Assembly (NCBI RefSeq): GCF_003234365.2
Contig: NZ_CP126261.1
Span: forward strand, 83,861 to 147,860
Length of the DNA: 64,000 bases
From: Curtobacterium sp. MCJR17_020
GTDB taxonomy: Bacteria; Actinomycetota; Actinomycetes; Actinomycetales; Microbacteriaceae
Direction: 5' to 3'
The position numbers and the translations under genes are program-made. The notes under the pieces are model-generated. The model did no database searches. It saw only the letters and a list, made by a program, of their open reading frames with translations, and was not told the origin of the DNA. Shown here one piece after another: positions 33,936-43,519 of the stretch. Position 1 is the stretch's first letter, and each line of letters starts with the position of its first letter.

Positions 33936-34376
33936 TCAGTCGAACGCCTCACCCGCGCGAAGGAGCTCATCGGCGGCGTCTCGGCGGCGATCCTCACGAC
34001 GCTGCCGGAGGGCCAAGACGTCGTCTCGACGTAGACGGGTGTGCGTCTTCACCTTCGTCGCTGGGATCTCCCCAGCGGCGATCATCTTCATCAGAGTGGG
34101 GCGGGAGACGCCGAGCTGCTCAGCCGCGGTCGTCGTCGTCAGCTCTTCAGGGAGCGACGAAGTGAAGATAACTGAGCCACTCGCTGCGCTCCGGATCGCA
34201 CTCTCAAGGAAGCGTGAGAGCTGAGCCGGGAGTTCCACCATCGCGCCATCTTCGAGAAGCAGCGCCATCCCACGAACGCGACGGTCGTGAGCTTCATCAA
34301 CAGCCGTAGACGCTTCAGCTCTCACCACATCGTCGATCGCCAGCTGCTCAGTGAGCACGGATCGTACGGGTGCCAC
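33936..34376 (-). CDS. Excisionase-type HTH protein, probable antitoxin
   Basis: 146 residues from GTG 34376, chosen for the GGAGG five bases before it. The C-terminal third has an excisionase-like helix-turn-helix (TTTTAAEQLGVSRPTLMKMIAAGEIPATKVKTHTRL). The N-terminal part is helical. This layout, followed by a PIN gene, is a known antitoxin arrangement. An inverted repeat upstream of the start (34398-34419) fits autorepression. Confidence 0.7.
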   Translation of the reverse strand: MAPVRSVLTEQLAIDDVVRAEASTAVDEAHDRRVRGMALLLEDGAMVELPAQLSRFLESAIRSAASGSVIFTSSLPEELTTTTAAEQLGVSRPTLMKMIAAGEIPATKVKTHTRLRRDDVLALRQRREDRRRDAADELLRAGEAFD

Positions 34377-34397
34377 AACGGCCTCCAAGTCATGTCG

Positions 34398-34419
34398 AGT
34401 GTGGGGCTTGGCCCACACT
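34398..34419 (-). promoter_or_regulatory. Operator of the HTH/PIN toxin-antitoxin operon
   Basis: agtgtggg (34398-34405), six bases, cccacact (34412-34419): a perfect inverted repeat 22 bases upstream of the antitoxin start. Confidence 0.6.
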
Positions 34420-34623
34420 AAACAACTTACACTCTTAACTGCAAGTGCCGGTTTGGGTGCCCGCCGGCCGTGACCACACCTGATTGGGCTACCTCGAGGC
34501 AGCGCATCTGGTGAGTGCGCTGCCTGCCCACTACGCGAGGGTCGAGCCCAGTGCTCATCTTGCATCGGGCTGCTGCAGTCGACATCGCGACTTGTTCCCG
34601 AGGCGTCTCGATAGCCGATCGGC

Positions 34624-35856
34624 GGTTTCAAGGGGTCGTTGCAACGGGTGGTTGTTTCGAGTCCGACAGTAGCTGTTCGAAGGCTTCTGCTGGGGTGCGG
34701 TAGCCGAGCGTTTTGCGAGGTCGGCCGTTGAGTTCGGTGGCGACCTCGAGGAGCCGTTCCGGGCTGTGGATGCTGAGGTCGGTGGACTTGGGGAAGTACT
34801 GCCGGAGTAAGCCGTTGGTGTTCTCGTTCGAGCCGCGCTGCCAGGGCTTGTGGGGGTCGCAGAAGTAGATCGCGAGGTTCGTGGCGAGGGTGATGTCCTT
34901 GTGACGGGCAAGCTCGGTCCCCTGATCCCACGTCAACGAGCGCCGCAGATGCTCCGGCAGGCTCTGAATGGTGGGGATCATCGCGTCACGGACCGCGTCG
35001 GCACTGTGCCCGTTGGGCAAGTGCAGCAGCATCACGTACCGGGTCGTGCGTTCGACGAGGGTGCCGATCGCGCTGCGGGCGTTGATCCCGACGATCAGGT
35101 CCCCTTCCCAGTGACCGGGAACAGCCCGGTCATCGGCTTCGGCGGGGCGTTCGCTGATCAGGATCATGTCGCGGATCTTCGACCACGACGCTTGCCGACG
35201 TTCACCGCGGTGCCGGCGGAGGGCTCGGCCGGTGCGGAGGTGTTTGTGCAGGTCAGCGCGCAGGTGGCCACGGCCCTGCACGAAGAGGGGCTGGTAGATC
35301 GTCTCGTGGGACACGTGCATCTCCGGCCGGTCGGGGAATGTCCTAGCCAGGTCATCACGGATCTGCTCCGGGGACCAGTTCCGCACCAACCGCAGCTCCA
35401 CTTGCAGGGCAAGTTCGACCCGGTCCAGCTTCCGCGGTTTCGGCCGGCGCGCTCGTGCTCGGCATCGCTTCTCGGCGGAGTATGGGCGGTAGGTTCCACC
35501 GGCCGCGGCGTTCCTCGTGAGCTCGCGGCTGATCGTCGACGGCGACCGACCGAGTGCTTTGGCGATCGCGCACACGCCCTCACCGTCTTGGCGTAGGTCT
35601 GCGATCTGGAGCCGCTCTTCTTGGCTGAGGTACCTGTCGGAGCGGGGCGTGTGGGCGAACGGGTTCCGTCCGCCGGCTGCTTTGACCCATCGATATCCCT
35701 GACGTCGGTCCACGCCGACAGCATCACAGGCCGCCGTACGCCCAAGGCCCTGTCTCAATAGCTCCCAGAACCGCGCCTCCCGGGCACGGTGTTCCAGCCT
35801 CGATCCCATCTGCAACACTCCAAATCACGGTGGTGTTGCAACGACCGGCTGAACCC
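34624..35856 (-). mobile_element. Complete IS30-family insertion sequence
   Basis: About 1.23 kb. Terminal inverted repeats: ggtttcaaggggtcgttgca... at 34624-34645 and its imperfect partner at 35835-35856, 18 of 22 matching positions. One intact transposase gene. The left end lies two bases after a tagccgatcgg motif (34611-34622). The right flank reads gatcgcctaccgtgcac, so the target was probably one of these palindrome-like sites. A fragment of the same IS type lies at 9922-10067. Confidence 0.85.
34628..35818 (-). CDS. IS30-family transposase
   Basis: 396 residues. N-terminal HTH (EARFWELLRQGLGRTAACDAVGV, then a second HTH around ALGRSPSTISRELTRN). The DDE core is complete: GHWEGDLIVG (Asp), LTWDQGTELA (Asp), and SNENTNGLLRQYFPK (Glu). 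The length is normal for the family. No frameshift; it should be active. Confidence 0.9.
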   Translation of the reverse strand: MLQMGSRLEHRAREARFWELLRQGLGRTAACDAVGVDRRQGYRWVKAAGGRNPFAHTPRSDRYLSQEERLQIADLRQDGEGVCAIAKALGRSPSTISRELTRNAAAGGTYRPYSAEKRCRARARRPKPRKLDRVELALQVELRLVRNWSPEQIRDDLARTFPDRPEMHVSHETIYQPLFVQGRGHLRADLHKHLRTGRALRRHRGERRQASWSKIRDMILISERPAEADDRAVPGHWEGDLIVGINARSAIGTLVERTTRYVMLLHLPNGHSADAVRDAMIPTIQSLPEHLRRSLTWDQGTELARHKDITLATNLAIYFCDPHKPWQRGSNENTNGLLRQYFPKSTDLSIHSPERLLEVATELNGRPRKTLGYRTPAEAFEQLLSDSKQPPVATTP

Positions 35857-36067
35857 AAGGATCGCCTACCGTGCACATCGCGGCAGAGTGCCGGCGAACG
35901 CACTATCCGCTCGCCGGCGCGGACCTTGGTGTCGCAGCAGCCCCGCCCGGGCAAGTGCCCGGGGACGGGGCGCTGAACGAGATGCTCCGGGTCTGGCTGC
36001 CCTCGTCTAACAGGCCGTTGGACAGCTCCTGTCCCGGCGATATGCGCCAGACGCTTTCCCTCGATAC

Positions 36068-36097
36068 TCTGTTATGAAACCCCTGCTTCATAACAGA
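36068..36097 (+). promoter_or_regulatory. 11-bp perfect dyad upstream of ATPase gene
   Basis: tctgttatgaa (36068-36078), eight bases, ttcataacaga (36087-36097), 14 bases before the ATG at 36112. It looks like an operator overlapping the promoter or the start region. No adjacent regulator is encoded, so the regulator may be the ATPase itself or lie elsewhere. Confidence 0.65.
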
Positions 36098-36111
36098 CGA
36101 TCGGTGATTCG

Positions 36112-37260
36112 ATGCAGCCAAGTCCCTACACCCCGGGCGAGATCGCTCGAACTGTCCCTGGGCGGGCTCAGCAGATCGCGGAGGTCGACGAGCGCCTGTC
36201 CACACTGGTTGATCTCGGCCGGCTGGTGGGCCGCATCCGGGTCGATCACGCAGCTCGCGGCTTCGGGAAAACCTCGCTCCTCCGGGAATATCAGCGTCAT
36301 GCTGCGGCACGCGGTGCGGTCACGGTGTGGGTGACCGCAGGCGAAGAGCAGGGGCTCGTGGCGCAGATCGCCGCGGAGCTCCGGCGCGCTACCGAGGGGT
36401 TCGGCGAGAAGACCCGGGCAGTGCTTCGGAGCAGGATCGAGACGCTGCAGCTCTCCGTCGGGGTGCCGGGCATCGCGACCGCGACGGGCACCTTCCATCC
36501 GGCCGACAACAGCCAAGACCTCGAGCTGTCGGGGTCGCGGGCTCTCGAGGCCGTGATCGAAGCAGCGGCCAACGACTTCCCTCTGGTCATCCTCATCGAC
36601 GAGATCCAATCCGCGGATCCGGTGGGGCTTCAGACGTTGGTCTACGCCTGGCAGCACCTGCAAGCCGAAGGCACCGATGTTCCTGCCGCGGTGTTCGCTG
36701 CCGGCCTTCCGAACGCTCCGGAGACCATCGCGGGGATCGTCACGTTCAGTGAACGCCTCGCTTACCGGCCACTCGGACCACTCCACCGCGACGCGGAAGA
36801 GATCGCGATCATCGGACCCGCACGGGCACTCGGGGTGCACTGGACCCCGCCCGCCGTCGACCGGGCACTGGAGATTGCGCAGGGGTACCCGTACTCCGTG
36901 CAGCTCATCGCGGACGCCGCTTGGGCTGCCGCGGGACGACCGGACCCGGGCGGCGTCATCGACGTCGGCGCCGTCGACCAAGGCCACATCGCGATGCAGG
37001 CCGATCTCGACGCCCTGTTCCGAGCCCGATGGTCCGCCTGCTCACCAGCCGAACGACGCATGCTCGCTGCAATCGCGAATCTCGGCGACGGCCCCGCTTC
37101 GCGCTCCGCGATCGCGGAAGCGCTCCACACCGGCAGCAATCAGCTCTCAACACCGCGGGCGCGCCTGATCGATAAGGGCCTCATCCAGCCGGCCGACCGC
37201 GGAATGCTCGAGTTCACCATCCCTGGCTTCGCAGCGTTCGTTCGCGATAACGAGGTGTAG
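36112..37260 (+). CDS. AAA-type ATP-binding protein
   Basis: 382 residues. P-loop AARGFGKTSLLREYQ at about 47-61, in which the first Gly is replaced by Ala, and Walker B LVILIDEIQ near 160. The C-terminal part has AERRMLAAIANLGDGPA and a winged-helix-like region. It resembles ATPases of the ORC/Cdc6-STAND group (AAA_16/ATPase_2) found alone in actinobacteria. No partner gene. Strong dyad upstream. Confidence 0.75.
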   Translation: MQPSPYTPGEIARTVPGRAQQIAEVDERLSTLVDLGRLVGRIRVDHAARGFGKTSLLREYQRHAAARGAVTVWVTAGEEQGLVAQIAAELRRATEGFGEKTRAVLRSRIETLQLSVGVPGIATATGTFHPADNSQDLELSGSRALEAVIEAAANDFPLVILIDEIQSADPVGLQTLVYAWQHLQAEGTDVPAAVFAAGLPNAPETIAGIVTFSERLAYRPLGPLHRDAEEIAIIGPARALGVHWTPPAVDRALEIAQGYPYSVQLIADAAWAAAGRPDPGGVIDVGAVDQGHIAMQADLDALFRARWSACSPAERRMLAAIANLGDGPASRSAIAEALHTGSNQLSTPRARLIDKGLIQPADRGMLEFTIPGFAAFVRDNEV

Positions 37261-37336
37261 CAGTTCCCGTTTCGATGCAGGAAACGGCGACCCTCTCTGT
37301 CAGGCTAAGAGTCCGTCCCCCGATTGGAGCACTTAC

Positions 37337-37681
37337 ATGGCGCAGAAAGTCACCACGCACCTCGTCGACGACCTCACCGGCGACACCATCGAAGACGGCA
37401 AGGGCCGCACCGTGTCCTTCTCCTTCGACGGCGGCCACTACGAAATCGACCTCACCGACGACAACGCAGACGCGCTTCACGAAGCGTTCTCCGACTACGT
37501 CGCTGCCGCCCGCAAGGTCATCGGCCGCTCCGGGCGCACCAGTTCCGGCAGCGCGCCGAAGCGTGGGAACTCGGAAGAGCTCGCAAAGATCCGCGAGTGG
37601 GCCAACGCGAACGGTCACGAGGTCTCCTCCCGCGGCCGCATCAGCCAGGCCGTCCGCGACGCGTACGACGCCGCGCACTGA
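37337..37681 (+). CDS. lsr2: Lsr2 nucleoid protein, copy A
   Basis: 114 residues. N-terminal dimerisation part (KVTTHLVDDLTGDTIEDGKGRTVSFSFDGGHYEIDLT) and a C-terminal DNA-binding domain with EVSSRGRISQAVRDAY, whose RGR grips the AT-rich minor groove. It is a silencer of foreign DNA in actinobacteria. A second copy is at 52968-53309. Each Lsr2 gene is followed, within 60 to 550 bases, by a dif-like site. Confidence 0.9.
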   Translation: MAQKVTTHLVDDLTGDTIEDGKGRTVSFSFDGGHYEIDLTDDNADALHEAFSDYVAAARKVIGRSGRTSSGSAPKRGNSEELAKIREWANANGHEVSSRGRISQAVRDAYDAAH

Positions 37682-37699
37682 CGCCACTCCCCCGACACA

Positions 37700-37732
37700 A
37701 ACAGCCGGCCACCCCTCGGGTGGCCGGCTGTT
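37700..37732 (+). terminator. Terminator of lsr2 copy A
   Basis: aacagccggccaccc pairs perfectly with gggtggccggctgtt around a three-base loop. Position right after the gene. Confidence 0.8.
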
Positions 37733-37739
37733 CACGTGT

Positions 37740-37767
37740 ACGCCGATACGGCGGTTTTATGTCAAGT
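37740..37767 (+). other. dif-like site 1
   Basis: acgccgatacg / gcggtt / ttatgtcaagt: an 11-6-11 layout with a XerD-arm-like right half (compare E. coli dif, TTATGTTAAAT). Related sites at 40271, 53855 and 55087 in the same direction, all between genes. Confidence 0.55.
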
Positions 37768-37790
37768 GGCGATGGCGCTCGGTAACGGCA

Positions 37791-38846
37791 TCAGTGTAGT
37801 GCCGCCCCGAGGAGCGAGCCCGCTTCGTCGAGTGCGGTCACGCGTGACGATTGGACGCTCCAGAAAAGGCCTTGCGCTGTGCTGATCTCCAGCTGACCGT
37901 ATTGCACGACGGGAAGGGCGGGATTGTTCTTGAAGCGCCGGTCCGGGCCGCCCTTGACGTTGACGTACTGCCAGGTCTCGCCGATCAGCCGCGTGTCTTT
38001 CGGCACCTGTCCCGGCTGTTCAACGAAGCGGGTCACTGACCGCCGTACGCTCAGATGCCGGTAGGCCACGTCCGAGTAGCGCTTGCCGGTGCCCACGAGA
38101 AGCCGGTCCGGCAGGAAGTAGAGCGTCTCCTTCCCTGCCCGGACGGTCGGGATGTCGATATTCGTGGCGAGATACCCCGGCTGCTGAATGCGTGCCTCAG
38201 CGGAGATTCGTTGGACGATGGAGCCGACACCAGCGTTCACCTTGTGTTGGTACGTGGTCTGGACTTGGCCCGACTGGACGGTTCGCCAGAGCTTGGCGCT
38301 GCTCGACGTGGCATCCCATGAGGTGACGAACCGGTCGAACCAACGCGCTGCGTTGTCCTCGAGATCGTAGAAGAGGACGACGTTTTTCCGGAGCCCGTCA
38401 CGAAGGAACAGCCACCAGCAGCCCGGGACAGCGATTGCCCAGACGATGAGTCCCCACGGCATAAGCGCTGCCCCGATCACGAAGGCGGCAATGGCAGCGA
38501 TCCAGCCCCAGCGCGGTCGTCTTGCAGCATCGTTGAGCTGCTGCACGACGTCGTCGCCCCCTGTCGGCCGGAGCTCCAGCGCAGATAAGCCGCTGGTGTC
38601 ACCCATGGGGACTTCGGCTGGGTTCCACGGCACGGACGCCACTGGAGGTGTCGGGACACTGGGCCTGCTCCGCGCGGGCTTCGATGAGAGGTACATCGCG
38701 CCGCTGGAACCGACCCGTACGTAGTTCCCGCGGGGCCCCGCGCCGATGCGAAGCCCCGGCACCCCCGCGCTGACACCGATACCTGACTTCGACAGATTGA
38801 ACCGCAGCGGCCCAGCCTTCACACTCGCGCGGATCGAGATCCCCAT
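37791..38846 (-). CDS. DUF4236 protein
   Basis: 351 residues from ATG 38846 with a perfect AGGAGG-type ribosome-binding site. Residues 1-52 are DUF4236 (ISIRASVKAGPLRFNLSKSGIGVSAGVPGLRIGAGPRGNYVRVG). Then a Pro/Ser linker, two membrane segments at about 115-150, and a soluble C-terminal domain (FYDLEDNAARWFDRFVTSW ... KETLYFLPDRLLV). Function unknown. It belongs to the module between dif-like sites 1 and 2. Confidence 0.8.
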   Translation of the reverse strand: MGISIRASVKAGPLRFNLSKSGIGVSAGVPGLRIGAGPRGNYVRVGSSGAMYLSSKPARSRPSVPTPPVASVPWNPAEVPMGDTSGLSALELRPTGGDDVVQQLNDAARRPRWGWIAAIAAFVIGAALMPWGLIVWAIAVPGCWWLFLRDGLRKNVVLFYDLEDNAARWFDRFVTSWDATSSSAKLWRTVQSGQVQTTYQHKVNAGVGSIVQRISAEARIQQPGYLATNIDIPTVRAGKETLYFLPDRLLVGTGKRYSDVAYRHLSVRRSVTRFVEQPGQVPKDTRLIGETWQYVNVKGGPDRRFKNNPALPVVQYGQLEISTAQGLFWSVQSSRVTALDEAGSLLGAALH

Positions 38847-39013
38847 GTACCCCTCCTTTGGGTCCCGCTCATGATGCAGTGCCGAGAGCTCACGATGCGA
38901 GTGCTCAAGCATGTTCCGATGTCGTTGGCGCACCACTCACCCCCGATCTGGGGGAAAGCGTCGAGCTGAGCAGCCCCGCAGACTTGTGCGGTCCTCATCA
39001 CCAGGGAGCCGCA

Positions 39014-39817
<804 letters not shown>

Positions 39818-39957
39818 TTCGAATACCGACGGACCACACGCGCCCCGCCGATCCGCAAAACGAAGCAGGCCACGGGCTCCCGCCGCCGCCATGGGGTGCC
39901 AGCCGTAGCATTCAGGCCAGCTCACCCGTGTGAGCGCTGATGGCAAAGGAGCCAATC

Positions 39958-40104
39958 ATGCGAGTTGCCCCGTACCACTCGACGAACGAGTCGGATCCCG
40001 ACGTCCACCACGTGGACAACGACTGCCCTGCAGGCCGACAAATCCCGTCCTACAACAGAGAGCCCGGAACAAACGGCTGGCGCCGCTGCGAACGCTGCGA
40101 GTAG
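39958..40104 (+). CDS. 48-residue Cys-containing peptide
   Basis: ATG 39958 with an AAAGGAG ribosome-binding site eight bases upstream. RVAPYHSTNESDPDVHHVDNDCPAG, then a C-terminal WRRCERCE. Cys/His residues suggest zinc binding. Followed by a strong terminator. Confidence 0.6.
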   Translation: MRVAPYHSTNESDPDVHHVDNDCPAGRQIPSYNREPGTNGWRRCERCE

Positions 40105-40111
40105 AAGCTGC

Positions 40112-40145
40112 CCTGGGTGCAGGTGACACCCCACCTGCACCCAGG
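40112..40145 (+). terminator. Terminator of the 48-residue gene
   Basis: cctgggtgcaggtg (40112-40125) pairs with cacctgcacccagg (40132-40145) around a six-base loop. Confidence 0.75.
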
Positions 40146-40270
40146 TGCTCCCTTCAAGACCGGCGCCCGGCGAAACGCACCGCGAGAGACCCTCGCCCTT
40201 CCGCACCGAGCCTATTAGCGATAGCGAGGCAGCGAAAGGCGCTCTAGAGCGTCCGGTGTCTCCGGGAGAC

Positions 40271-40298
40271 CAGCCGATACCGCGCTCTTATGTTAGCT
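40271..40298 (+). other. dif-like site 2
   Basis: cagccgatacc / gcgctc / ttatgttagct. The right half matches the E. coli XerD arm in nine of eleven bases. The centre gcgctc is identical to that of site 4 (55087-55114). Confidence 0.55.
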
Positions 40299-40344
40299 GG
40301 AGGCCACGCGCATCCAAATAAGAAAGAACACTTCAAGTGAGCTT

Positions 40345-40665
40345 TCAGCAACGTCCGCATTCCACGAGGAGGAAGTAGCCGAGGAACACGACGTCCTCGC
40401 TCGTCGTGTCGAACTTGGAGATGACGACCTCCGCCGGCTCGTAGAAGACATCACCCGCGCGGAGAGTGGTCTCTGCCTCGTCGCCGATTTGGAAAGTGAC
40501 CGACCCCTTCTCGATGGTACCGAACACAGGGCCATTGTGAACATGGGCGCCACCCGTCGTGCCAGCCGCGATCGAGATTCGGCGCACCTCGACGTGCGAC
40601 ACGTCTATGCTGCCGCCGATAGCCTGGTCGAGAAGAGTCGATCGAGTGATGGGCGATTCAGTCAT
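40345..40665 (-). CDS. Cupin-domain protein
   Basis: 106 residues from ATG 40665. A single cupin barrel with the metal motif GGAHVHNGPVFGTIEKGSVTF (HxH and E) and AGDVFYEPAEVVI. Small cupins of this kind bind a metal and may be sensors or simple enzymes. Ends LLVECGRC. It is a single gene. Confidence 0.75.
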   Translation of the reverse strand: MTESPITRSTLLDQAIGGSIDVSHVEVRRISIAAGTTGGAHVHNGPVFGTIEKGSVTFQIGDEAETTLRAGDVFYEPAEVVISKFDTTSEDVVFLGYFLLVECGRC

Positions 40666-40876
40666 GGCCGCAGTCTGCCAGGACTGGCCGGCCCTCCCGA
40701 GGAGCGTTCTGGATCTAGGCGGATACGGCCAAAAGATCGCACGAGGCTGTCCGTAGACCGATCGGCTACCGAACACGCCGCGACCCGCTTTGAGCAGCTA
40801 CGGTCCGTGCGTCGATTTGCAAGCGACGCGGAGTGGCAATCGAACCAAGTACTGATATGCGGGATACAGTGCTGGC

Positions 40877-41325
40877 ATGCCTGTACCGAAGTCTTCGACC
40901 AGCCAAGGTGCCCGCCGCCTCCTCCGCGACGTCGTCTACGAGCAGATGCTCGAGGCGATCGAGAACGGCACGCTCGAGGCAGGGGAGCGCCTGAACGATG
41001 AGGAGCTCACAAGCTGGCTCGGTGTCTCTCGTACTCCGGTGCGGGAAGCGATCGCCCGGCTTGACTCCGAAGGTCTCATGGAGATGGTCGCGAACCGGTA
41101 CACCCGGGTCGCCAGCCTCTCAGGGTCACAGCCGGCATCGGCGTGCACGACGTCGACGCATACCGGGGCCTGCAGGAAGCGGTCGCGGCGCTCGTCGCCG
41201 GGTTCGACAACCCGCTCTACACGGCGACAGAGGCCGCGGTGCGTGGCCGGGTGAAGTTCCACGCCCCTGCCCCGGACGCGAACATCGACTGGGCTGCAAC
41301 GGCTGGCGCCCTCGCGAAGATCTGA
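40877..41325 (+). pseudogene. GntR-family regulator, internal deletion (copy B)
   Basis: The start is complete: ATG 40877, PVPKSSTSQGARRLLRDVVYEQ, and a full winged helix (ERLNDEELTSWLGVSRTPVREAIARLDSEG). After SLSG a 115-base deletion relative to copy A (18990-19104) shifts the frame, so the 125-residue product ends at 41254 with an unrelated Arg/Ser-rich tail. The original C-terminal domain follows out of frame, to 41325. The DNA-binding domain alone could still bind. Confidence 0.8.
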
Positions 41326-41408
41326 CCGCCTGCGCTCAGCATCGGGCGCGACGCATCGCGGTTTGTCGCTGACGCTGTCACGTCGCGTCCGACATGAACG
41401 GTCACCGA
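40907..41408 (+). repeat. Copy B of the GntR-region duplication
   Basis: Matches 18772-19388 except for scattered substitutions and the 115-base deletion. It ends 83 bases after the regulator's old stop at the same base (gtcaccga) as copy A. Confidence 0.85.
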
Positions 41409-41510
41409 CCGTTCACCGAGACGGGTTGAGCAGATACGCCGTGTCTCATGCCCGGGACCGTGAAGGGCACTGATCGTGTGATCGGTGCCCTCCGCATCAT
41501 CGCTTGTAAG

Positions 41511-41972
41511 TCAAGCTCGTCCGCGTGCGCTGGCTCGGGGCAGGACGATGCCGAGGATGATCATCGCGACAGCGAGGAAGGCGTGGAGCACGTTGTCGGC
41601 GCTGTTGAGCGGAACGAAGTTCGCAGCGCCGGTCATGCTGGAAGTGAAGAGGCCGTAGATGAACAGCACCGCGTAGATGATGCCGCCGACCAGCAGGTAG
41701 AGCCGTGCGCCACCGGCAGAACGGGCTGCGGCAACGCCGACGATGCCGAAGAGCAAGTGGACGATGTTGTGCAGGACGGATACCTGGAACAGGCCCAGGA
41801 GCAGGGCCATGGATCCGTGACCGGCCATGGACATGGACCCCATGTCCATGGTGAGTCCGGGGATGAAGCCGGCGATACCGACGATCAGGAAGACGACGCC
41901 GAACAGCAGGGCGCCCTTCTGGGTGAGGGTGGCGGCGAAGCCGGTGCGCGGAGCTGCTGCGTTGCTGGTCAT
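41511..41972 (-). CDS. DUF4383 membrane protein
   Basis: 153 residues, four helices (about 16-38, 55-80, 87-106, 128-147). GALLFGVVFLIVGIAGFIPG, then LHNIVHLLFGIVGVAAARS are typical of DUF4383. The Met/Ser/His-rich loop (MDMGSMSMAGHGSM) is unusual and could bind copper or another metal. It lies 16 bases after the ECF sigma factor gene and is probably part of its regulon. Confidence 0.8.
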   Translation of the reverse strand: MTSNAAAPRTGFAATLTQKGALLFGVVFLIVGIAGFIPGLTMDMGSMSMAGHGSMALLLGLFQVSVLHNIVHLLFGIVGVAAARSAGGARLYLLVGGIIYAVLFIYGLFTSSMTGAANFVPLNSADNVLHAFLAVAMIILGIVLPRASARGRA

Positions 41973-41988
41973 GAGAGGTGCCTTTCGG

Positions 41989-42549
41989 TCAATGTGCTGG
42001 TGACGTGGCGCGCGCGTGGTCAGTGGTCGACGATTGGGGTTGTAGCCGATGACGGAGCGCGGTCAACCCGTCTCGGACGCGGGTTTTGGCCGTGCCGAGC
42101 GTGGTGTTGAGGTCGCTGGCGACTTCCGCGGTGCTGCGTTCTCCGAGGTACCGCAGAAGAACCGCGTCGCGTTGCTTGACGGTCAGCTCAGACAAGGCCT
42201 CCCGGAGCTGAGCTCGGGAGAAGTGAGCGTCGAACTGGTCGAGGCTGTGGTCGGTGCTGTGGTGATCGCGGATCCCGAGGCGCAAGTCCCGGCGGCGGGA
42301 CGCTTCACGGCTGCGGATCCGATCGATGGCTCGTCGATGAGCGATTGTGCGCAGCCATGACTCGAGCGTGGCGCGAGTCGGGTCGTACCGGGCCGGGTGC
42401 TGCCACCACTCGAGGAACGCTTCATGGACGACGTCTTCGGCGAGGTGACGGTCGATGATGATCGTTCCCACGAAACCGCGCAACCCGGACGCGTGCTGCC
42501 GGTAGGCGGCCGTGAACGGGTCGATAGCTGTTGGTTGGGTGCCGGGCAT
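41989..42549 (-). CDS. ECF RNA polymerase sigma factor
   Basis: 186 residues from ATG 42549. Region 2 (IIIDRHLAEDVVHEAFLEWWQH ... LRTIAHRRAIDRIRS) and region 4 (LSELTVKQRDAVLLRYLGERSTAEVASDLNTTLGTAKTRVRDGL) are both complete. No anti-sigma gene is adjacent; the DUF4383 protein follows. Regulation of its activity is therefore not visible. Confidence 0.85.
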   Translation of the reverse strand: MPGTQPTAIDPFTAAYRQHASGLRGFVGTIIIDRHLAEDVVHEAFLEWWQHPARYDPTRATLESWLRTIAHRRAIDRIRSREASRRRDLRLGIRDHHSTDHSLDQFDAHFSRAQLREALSELTVKQRDAVLLRYLGERSTAEVASDLNTTLGTAKTRVRDGLTALRHRLQPQSSTTDHARATSPAH

Positions 42550-42772
42550 GCGGGGCGTACCGATCTTTCTACTGGTGATGGGTTCACCGTAGGCGTTCGG
42601 ATCACGACCGGTTTCCCCCAGTCCGGGGACCGCGTCGCACGTCGTCCAGGTACTCCGCGGTCGAACTGGAGCCCGACGCCTCTTCATGCACCTGCCGTTC
42701 GCGCACTGCCCTGCACCGATCGATCTCTCAGCGAGGCGATGGCATCACGCGCCGCATGGCCACAACACTGTG

Positions 42773-43519
42773 TCAGGGGTGGCGGCGGATCGCGGTGAGG
42801 GTGGTGTCGTCGTCGAGGTTCGGGCCGGCAGCTTTCATGAACGCGCTGAGCGCGAGTTGCAAGTCCGGGGCGGTTCGCAGGTTGGTGGCGAGCTGCGTGA
42901 GGGTGTCGATGGTCGCGCCGGGGAGCTCGAACAGCCCATCGCTGACAATCAGGAGCAGCTCGCCCGGTGCAAGATGCAGGATCCGGGGTAGCCGGGGCAT
43001 TCCGGCGGGTTGCAGGCCGATCGGGAAGTCCGCCGATGGGATCCGTTCAACGGCACCGGATGTGTGGGCGTGCGCGGTGAGGCCGTGGCCCGCGTCGACG
43101 AACTCGATCCGTCCATCCCGGAATCGCAGCCGGGCATGGAACAAGGTCGCGAACGCGGATGCGCGTTCGAAGTGGTCCCGGGTCGCGGTCTCCGCAGCGT
43201 CGACGGCTTCGCCGGGTGGTTCCTGGCGGAACACCTCGAGGCTGCCGAGGAGGTTCGCAGCGAGCACCCCTGAGGCGAGGCCTTTGCCCATGACGTCGCC
43301 CACCGTGATGGTGGCATACCCACGCTTCTCGTCCACGGCAACGTCAGACAGGTCTCCGGAGATTCCGCGTGCGGACCGTGCCGTGGTCGCGATCGTGTAC
43401 TCGTCGAGAACGGCGGGAGCAGGCCGCATCGCCCGCGCGACCGCGTCAACCCAGTAGGCGCCGGACATGCCATGCTCGTCGTCGCCTGCAGCGGCCGGGG
43501 CGTGCATTCCAGTCGTCAT
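42773..43519 (-). CDS. PP2C-type (SpoIIE/RsbU) phosphatase
   Basis: 248 residues from ATG 43519. SpoIIE-like phosphatase core: ISGDLSDV (first metal Asp), TVGDVMGKGLASG (second Asp), FVDAGHGLTA, LLLIVSDGLFEL and DDDTTL at the end. No sensor domain, so it is a free catalytic domain. Such enzymes dephosphorylate anti-anti-sigma factors in stress pathways. Neighbours are an ECF sigma factor and a BLUF regulator. Confidence 0.8.
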   Translation of the reverse strand: MTTGMHAPAAAGDDEHGMSGAYWVDAVARAMRPAPAVLDEYTIATTARSARGISGDLSDVAVDEKRGYATITVGDVMGKGLASGVLAANLLGSLEVFRQEPPGEAVDAAETATRDHFERASAFATLFHARLRFRDGRIEFVDAGHGLTAHAHTSGAVERIPSADFPIGLQPAGMPRLPRILHLAPGELLLIVSDGLFELPGATIDTLTQLATNLRTAPDLQLALSAFMKAAGPNLDDDTTLTAIRRHP

